Assembly: GCA_015680685.1 (NCBI GenBank)
Contig: MNCI01004064.1
Span: forward strand, 315,039 to 379,038
Length of the DNA: 64,000 nucleotides
Reading direction: 5' to 3'
Source: Gnetum montanum
Lineage: Eukaryota > Streptophyta > Gnetopsida > Gnetales > Gnetaceae
Part shown: piece after piece, positions 58,343 to 64,000 of the stretch
Numbering within the stretch: the first letter of the stretch is position 1
Layout of the letters: every line of letters starts with the position of its first letter
The notes under the pieces: model-generated
What the model was told of the DNA's origin: nothing
Seen by the model: only the letters and a program-made list of their open reading frames with translations
Database searches by the model: none
Made by a program: the position numbers and the translations under genes

Positions 58343-58500
58343 TCCATGATAGTTGATTACAACTTCATCACAACCTATGATAGTTGACCACAACTTTACT
58401 ACAAACCATGGCAGTAAACAACATCACTACATCCCATGGTACTAGACCTCAACTTTACCGTGACTCATGATGCTTGACCATGATCTTACAATGACTCATA
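58343..58500 (+). repeat. ~31-bp minisatellite upstream of gag remnant F
   Basis: About five degenerate units containing catgatagttgaccacaac followed by a tactac/tcatcac segment. Looser copies of the word (actcatgg..) continue to about 58,800. The position resembles the word arrays in the A1, B and D2 LTRs. Confidence 0.75.
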
Positions 58501-58784
58501 TTATATTTTTCAGTAGTTCCACAACTCATGGTCTACTTGAGAATAATTTGAAGTACATTTGAAATACTATGAAGGCTATAACATTCATCACAACCTATCA
58601 TTATTCGTAGTTAACTCATGGTATTCTTAGAATTTACTTTTGTCTACTTTAGATAGATCATTATCTAGGATGAGCTCATGACATTCAAACATGACTACAT
58701 CATGACCTATGATTAGCCACCATAACTCATGGTAAGATATCATAACTCATGGTTTTTCAAACCATAAATGCCTATTAACTTGTA

Positions 58785-60850
58785 GTCAATTCATGGTGGC
58801 AAAAAACAACTCTAAAGAATTTGAAATTTTTGAAGCAACTAGTTTATTCTAGTACCATTTGCTAATGCCAAAGTGAAATAATTCTAATAAGTCTTATTAT
58901 TATCATGAGGCTACAAGGCACAATACTAATAATTGCAACACTCTCAAAGATAATGTCCATGTGCTTGTAAAAAACAAAAGATTAATTTCAGCACACTCAT
59001 ATAGTAGAGAAATGAAAATATGAAAATATTTCAAGATCCTTTTAATACTTACTCAAGAAGGATCATTTCTTTTCATATCAGGCCCATAGGTAACCAATTT
59101 GTGGTGGCAAAAAATAACTCTAAAGAAGCTAATATTTGTTAAGCAACTAGTTCAAAGGGATTTTATTCTATTATCATTTGCTAACACCAAAGTGATATAA
59201 TTCTAATAAGTTTTATTATTATCACAAGGCTACATGGCATAATACTGATAATTGCAACACTCTCAAAGATGATGTTCATGTGCTCGTAAAAAAAAAGATT
59301 AATTTTAGCATACTAGTATAACAAAGAACTCAAAACATCCAATCTGTCAAGATCCTTTTAATACTTACTCGAGAAGGATCATGGCTTTTCATATTAAGAC
59401 CATAGACAACCTACCCAAAGCCCCTTTTTTCATTTAAATGGATTAATCTCAATATTATTCTTCCTTATCTACTCATTTAGATCAACCAAAATCCAAAAAT
59501 TCCTTTGTGAGTAATGTTTCTTAGAATGATTTCAATGCACCCACTTTCAAGCATTTATGTATAGCTTCATTTGACATTAATATGATACACCATTATGATG
59601 AAGCTCCTACATGTTCAAATCCAACTTCTAGTTGTCTCCTATCCCCTTCAATAAATAGATTACCTTTACTTACACCTCTCACCTTGTGGATTATTCTCCT
59701 TCTTTACCTTATGTGAGACCTCCTGTATTTCAACCCTTCTCTCCACCTAAGTCACAAAAGCATCTCGTACTTCCTACTCTTACACTTTCCATTAAGATCC
59801 TCATCTAGCCTCAAAAGAAAGAAATTGCAAATGACAAAGGGAATAAGAAGGAATATGTAAACAAGAAATGTATACAATAAAAAGGTGGCCTTTTTCTAGG
59901 ATGCATTGAATATAAGTCCTCTTACTCCTATTTCAACTTTAATTAGCCCTATATCAAAATTTATTTCTCTTGTGAAAACTACCAAGGATGTAACCCTTGG
60001 GAACAAAGCTTTGTCATAAATTTCAACTATGATGAAATCGAAGGAAATAGACCTCTCTCTTTGATCTCATCTCAACTTCTAGGAAGACTCATATGACATT
60101 TAAGAAGCTTTTTAAATCCATTATAGTACTAATGGATATTGAACACCATGCTCATGACATCTCATCAATCCTTAGCATCCCATGATATGAGACTAATTAT
60201 TTGATATTCAAAGGAGAAAATATCAATACCTATCTTGTAATAGGTATAATTTTCTAGCTTCCTATCTACATCATAATATGAATCAAGGACAACATGGCAC
60301 TACCCTCAGAGCACATGAATGACGAAGTCAAAATAGACATTATTTCATGAGTGGTCATTGAGTGTCTTAGCCTCAAAAAATAAGTCACATAATTTAATTA
60401 CATCTTCTCTCTGATTTCATTTTGTGGGGCTAGAGTAGAAATCCTAGGAGTAATTAAGTTACCTTTTTCGATAAGGATTTTTATTGCATATAAAGTTATT
60501 TTTGCAACCATTAGATACCCATCTAGCATTAATGTTATCCTAGGTAGGCCTTGGTTAGATTCTCATTGTGTTGTCTCTTCACCTCTGTATCAAGAGTTAC
60601 ATTTTCTATATAAGGATAGGTACGCAATTATACATGAATACCTTGAAATCCCTACGATTTTCTATCTAGATGTCTTAGAAGAGACTAGACTAGGATCCCA
60701 ACTAGCACTAATAAGAGAAACCAACAATTTTGATGCTAACATCCCGTGATCATCTAACACCCATGAGTTTGTAGACCTAGGATTTGGAGAATTATATATC
60801 ATTAAATCTATTAAGAATATAAAGAGTCTTACTAGATCCTAGGCTAGGAA
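58785..60850 (+). pseudogene. Gag-protease remnant F
   Basis: The zinc-knuckle-like part reads YYYHEATRHNTNNCNTLKDN at about 58,900 and again, slightly altered, at about 59,220, because a segment of about 310 bp (58,790-59,100 and 59,100-59,405) is tandemly duplicated. Protease phrases follow at about 60,450-60,700: FCGARVEILGVIKLPFSI, SSINVILGRPWLDSHCVVS, SPLYQELHFLYKDRY. The part carrying the catalytic Asp is not clear. No RT follows, and the frame then enters a T-rich stretch. Confidence 0.72.
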
Positions 60851-61375
60851 GACCATTTTCAAAGCATAGATTCCCTAAAATGCTACCCCCTTTTTCTAGC
60901 ATTTCCTTTATTTGTTTTCTACTCTTACACGTATTCTCTAATTCTAGTAGTATTATCTTTATATTATTTTTTATCTTACTTCACTATCCCATAATGTTTA
61001 CAACATTCATAGCTTATTTTTTATTCATGCTTTGTTTTTACTACTTAAGTTTTTCTTTTCATCATATTTTAACTATTTATCTTGTGCAACATTTTTTTTA
61101 ATTTACTTAGAAAAAATAAAAAATTATAAAACAAAAACTATAAGATCATAAACACATAAAACAAAAAAAGTTCATAAACAATAACAATCCCTATAACATA
61201 GTCAATGTTCATATAAAGTCCATCTTAAGTACATACCATCATCACTAAAAAATACATAGCATCCATCTAAAACTATAAAACCCAAAAATAATAACATGAC
61301 TAGATCTCATTCTAGAATCCAAAAACTCTTAATATTAATCATCCTTATCCTTACCACTAGTAGAAAATATCTTTT
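60851..61375. other. T-rich then A-rich low-complexity stretch
   Basis: A 73-residue very hydrophobic frame at 60,880-61,101 (MLPPFSSISFICFLLLHVFS) lies directly after the protease remnant F, in the same relative place as the hydrophobic tail of A1 gag-protease (39,388-39,470). It may be the decayed equivalent or simply the product of T-rich sequence. Confidence 0.35.
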
Positions 61376-62350
61376 TCCTCATCTTAGATTTTCTCTATCC
61401 TTCGCTCCACTTCCAAAAGCTCTTGGTACACCTCCATTTATATAAGAAAAAAAAAGTAATAATATACACATAATAATAAAATCCATAAAAATATAAATAA
61501 ATAAATAAACCTACAAAAATACATATACTAATAAATTAACATAAAAATTAAAAAACAAATATTAAAATTAATTTGTTTTAAACCATTTTCTCTTAACCAT
61601 TGGTGCATCTCTAGGACCTACCATATCCTCTCTTCTCCCCACTAGTTCTGCCTCTCTAGCTACCTCTTGCTCATATTCATCTATGAGCTTTTAGGTGATC
61701 TTCTCCAAGGTGAAGAATGTGAAGCCCAAATCCTGTAGATTTACATAAAATACCTCTAGCAAGATGGGATCATTTATACTTACCTTTTTTTCCCCATCCA
61801 AATAGCTTCTCTATCCTCTCTATAACTTGATATTACCTTCTTCCTCTTCTTCAACTATACAGTAATACATTTCTCAAAGTCTTGTAATACATCACTAACC
61901 TTCATTGTCTTTATCAATTGCTTCTGTACTCTTCTAATAGTCCTCTTCTCCTTAAGTTTTTTCACAAGAAACAAATTTTACATCTTATAAAATAGCTTGT
62001 TTTTCTTCTATAGATATTCCCAATACTTCCATGCTGCATAGCTATCCTTAAATCTATTCTTAAAAGTCTTCATGATTAACAAATTAGAATGTCTTCATAG
62101 GGTTGTGATGTATCACTTTTCTTTCATCAAAATATTCCTTTAGGTTCTCCACCTCTTTCTACAATCTTTCTACCTATCCCATCATCTTTCTTTACTACTT
62201 AGTAGCTAACATCTCTATCATTAAACCCATATTAGCATTTGCATGCTTCATAGCAAGAAAATTCATCTCAACCTCATGCCCAACTATAGCATCTATCTTC
62301 TTCTAAAGCTTTGAATCATCACATATAGGAACCTAGAAATTAGGGTTCAT
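61376..62350 (-). pseudogene. Decayed coding-like stretch, unrecognised
   Basis: From an ATG at 62,350-62,348 the minus strand keeps one dominant protein-like reading: HEVEMNFLAMKHANANMGLM, ENLKEYFDERKVIHHNPMKT, SMEVLGISIEEKQAIL, CITRL, stop, EMYYCIVEEEEEGNI and ARGILCKSTGFGLHILHLGE. Many interruptions are TAG or TAA where CAG or CAA would fit. The charged, Leu-spaced middle suggests a coiled coil. I cannot assign a family; a transposase or element-encoded accessory protein is possible. Confidence 0.4.
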
Positions 62351-62850
62351 GATAGACACATTTTTTAGGTTAGTTAAAATCTAAACGTATACACATAATC
62401 ATTCACCCAATCATCTCAATAACACATTAACTAAGCATTACCATCACAACTATTAATAGAATTTAACAAACTTATGAGTCATAAATTCAAGCTTTAGCCT
62501 CTCTATGAAGCTATCAACCATCCCTTATATCCATTCTTTTTTGTTGATGTTTTTCCAAATTATTTTTCTTACCTCTTACATATATGAAATTTATATAATT
62601 AAAAATAATTGATAAATAAAGCACTTAAAATCTAAAAAAAATAAAAATAAAATATACACAAATAAATAAATAATAATAAAATAATAACCAAAACTAAAAT
62701 CACTAACTTACCAAAAGACATCTAATTTTCTTCTAGTAGCTTCTCCACAAGCCACTTTCTCCTTGCCTCATTTGATATACGTTCCTCTCTAGGAAAAAAG
62801 GAAGCTAGGTATGCTCACCTTTTCAATTTATCAAAGATCATGTAGTAAAT
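62351..62850. other. AT-rich spacer
   Basis: No motif recognised. It contains aaat/ataa tandem runs near 62,640-62,690. Confidence 0.4.
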
Positions 62851-63062
62851 CAAGATTGAGAACTTATAAGGGTGGGGTGGGGGGTGTGTGTGTTGTGTGG
62901 GAGGGGTGGGTAGAAGTTAAATAATTTTCACTAATTAAAACCAAAACTACACATAAATGTACATGGTTCCCCAACTAGGGTACATCTACACTCAAAGGGT
63001 AGAATCCTTACACAACTCTAGACTTCGTTCCTTTAAAAATATGTTTTAAAGGATACCATAAT
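62851..63062 (-). repeat. Copia LTR fragment cut by element E
   Basis: The G-rich ggtggggtggggggtgtgtg edge and the words acatggttccccaact and actcaaagggtagaatcctt match the copia LTRs at 10.8 and 47.6 kb. It stops at 63,062 where element E begins. Confidence 0.8.
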
Positions 63063-63764
63063 TGATGAGACGCAGATTGCACAAGCCGCGATATCGCATC
63101 CCCTGCGATATCGTGTACGCGATATCACGGTCCACCGCCATATCTNATTATTTACTGCTTTCCTAGTGACATGGCATGAGTACGAATTGGTTACGAGCAT
63201 TGACGAACGTGTATGGCTAGCCAAGGAATCGGCTACTCATCGCGAATAGATTCTCTCAACCCTTTCCTCCTAGAGCATGGGACAAGTACGACTGGATTAC
63301 GAGCATCTACGGATGTGTACAGCTAGTCAAGGAATCGGCTGCTTGTCACACATAGGTTAGTTAAGTGCCTCAGTATGACCGCTTTGAGCATGTGCGTTAC
63401 GTGTGGTGATCCCAGTAACGATTAGCGTTTGGTAGCCACAGTTGCACAGTTCAGGGTGTGTACGGTAAGTGGGAACGGATGCTGATGCTAGGACTTAGTG
63501 CTATAGTTAGAGTTAGTTAGTTTCTCAACCCTTTACTCTCATAGCTCAGGAGATAAACTAAAAAATACCAAAAAAATTATTATATACCTCAGACTTGCTT
63601 AACCATACACCGTGACACATACAAGCAAGCCTGGGAAGACAATGAACGATTAACCCCAAGTGTGTCTTGTGGCGTTAAGGCATTTAGTCTGCGGAGTTCG
63701 ACCGGATCGCGTGTACACGCTCGTATTCGTATGGTTAAGTGTAGGGGTACTTCGCCACGCATCA
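63063..63764 (+). repeat. 5' LTR of element E
   Basis: It starts TGATGAGACG and ends CGCATCA, just before a strong tRNA-Asp primer site. It is about 702 bp, with an N at 63,146. It is richer in CpG than its surroundings, suggesting a younger element. A ~106-bp internal duplication is visible: caaggaatcggct occurs at 63,222 and 63,328, and tctcaaccctttc/a recurs at 63,252 and 63,523. Confidence 0.75.
63089..63113. repeat. Perfect hairpin in element E LTR
   Basis: CGATATCGCA, a 5-base loop TCCCC, then TGCGATATCG form a 10-bp perfect stem. A third GCGATATC follows at 63,118-63,125. It lies 26 bases inside the LTR start. Confidence 0.85.
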
Positions 63765-63765
63765 T

Positions 63766-63783
63766 TGGCGCCGTTGCTAGGGA
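63766..63783 (+). other. tRNA-Asp primer binding site of element E
   Basis: TGGCGCCGTTGCTAGGGA, one base after the LTR end, is close to the classical tRNA-Asp complement used by Athila/Tat elements. It sets the element on the plus strand with its body beyond the window. Confidence 0.9.
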
Positions 63784-63905
63784 CTAAGTGTTTTTACGCG
63801 AATTGAACATAAGGGATATCACTCACATCGTTGTGAGCTTTAACGAACCTAGGGTTAATCAATTAATCAAGAACATAAAATAATGGTAAACAGCACACCA
63901 TTAAG

Positions 63906-64000
63906 ATGGCTTCTTCTTATGAAATTAACTCACCTAAGGACAACACAGGAGACGCTTAGCATCATACGCATAACTCAAATCAGCCATGTCCTAAACAATC
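63906..64000 (+). pseudogene. Start of element E gag (partial)
   Basis: The ATG at 63,906 opens MASSYEINSPKDNTGDA, then a TAG at 63,957-63,959 where CAG would fit, and the frame continues to the window edge (HHTHNSNQPCPKQ). The identity as gag comes only from its position about 120 bases after the primer site. Confidence 0.45.

Overview
The window is retrotransposon-dominated nuclear DNA from a land plant with a large genome. A gymnosperm is plausible from the AT-rich, heavily decayed, deeply nested LTR elements and very long LTRs, but nothing seen fixes the species. No intact host gene, rRNA, tRNA or CRISPR array was found. The only host-gene signal is a triplicated fragment of an ABCG/PDR-type ABC transporter. 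Almost every coding remnant is broken by stops and frameshifts, many of which look like C-to-T decay of Gln or Arg codons.

Layout, left to right. (1) 1-14.2 kb: a minus-strand Athila-like Ty3/gypsy element (gag, protease, RT, RNase H, integrase, tRNA-Asp-type primer site, 5' LTR), split by a minus-strand Ty1/copia element at about 6.2-11.67 kb that contains a 756-base gap. (2) 14.4-18.4 kb: three tandem units of about 1.3 kb, each with an ABCG fragment and GA microsatellites. (3) 19.0-24.27 kb: element B, a minus-strand gag-protease element with its 5' LTR. One N-bracketed block inside it (20,457-21,053) is inverted, probably a scaffold error. (4) 25.7-27.7 kb: a diverged tandem array of about 190-bp monomers, alternating as dimers of about 377 bp, with a near-palindromic core. 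(5) 28.7-32.2 kb plus 42.95-44.9 kb: element C, an old plus-strand Tat-like element (pol and 3' LTR). It is split by (6) 32,976-42,940: element A1, a complete non-autonomous element with TG..CA LTRs and a perfect CTTAC target duplication that carries only gag and protease. (7) 45-47.5 kb: a further minus-strand gag-protease remnant. (8) 47.6-48.7 kb: a copia LTR. (9) 48.9-56.47 kb: element D2, a minus-strand gag element related to A1 and B, interrupted by a 2.8-kb solo LTR with a GTTAG target duplication. (10) 56.47-57.1 kb: copia RNase H remnant. (11) 58.3-60.85 kb: plus-strand gag-protease remnant F. (12) 61.4-62.35 kb: unrecognised decayed coding-like stretch. (13) 63,063 to the end: 5' LTR, primer site and gag start of element E, whose remainder lies outside the window.

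The coherent story is a lineage of LTR elements (A1, B, C, D2) whose LTRs begin TGAAACA(C/T)C. A1, B and D2 share a gag-protease module with a repeated PF(V/I)(V/I)KVPP-like linker. The LTRs or presumed LTRs carry different tandem-repeat words in each element. A1 has inserted just upstream of the 3' LTR of its pol-bearing relative C. Gag-protease modules without RT or integrase outnumber pol modules here, consistent with non-autonomous elements mobilised in trans.
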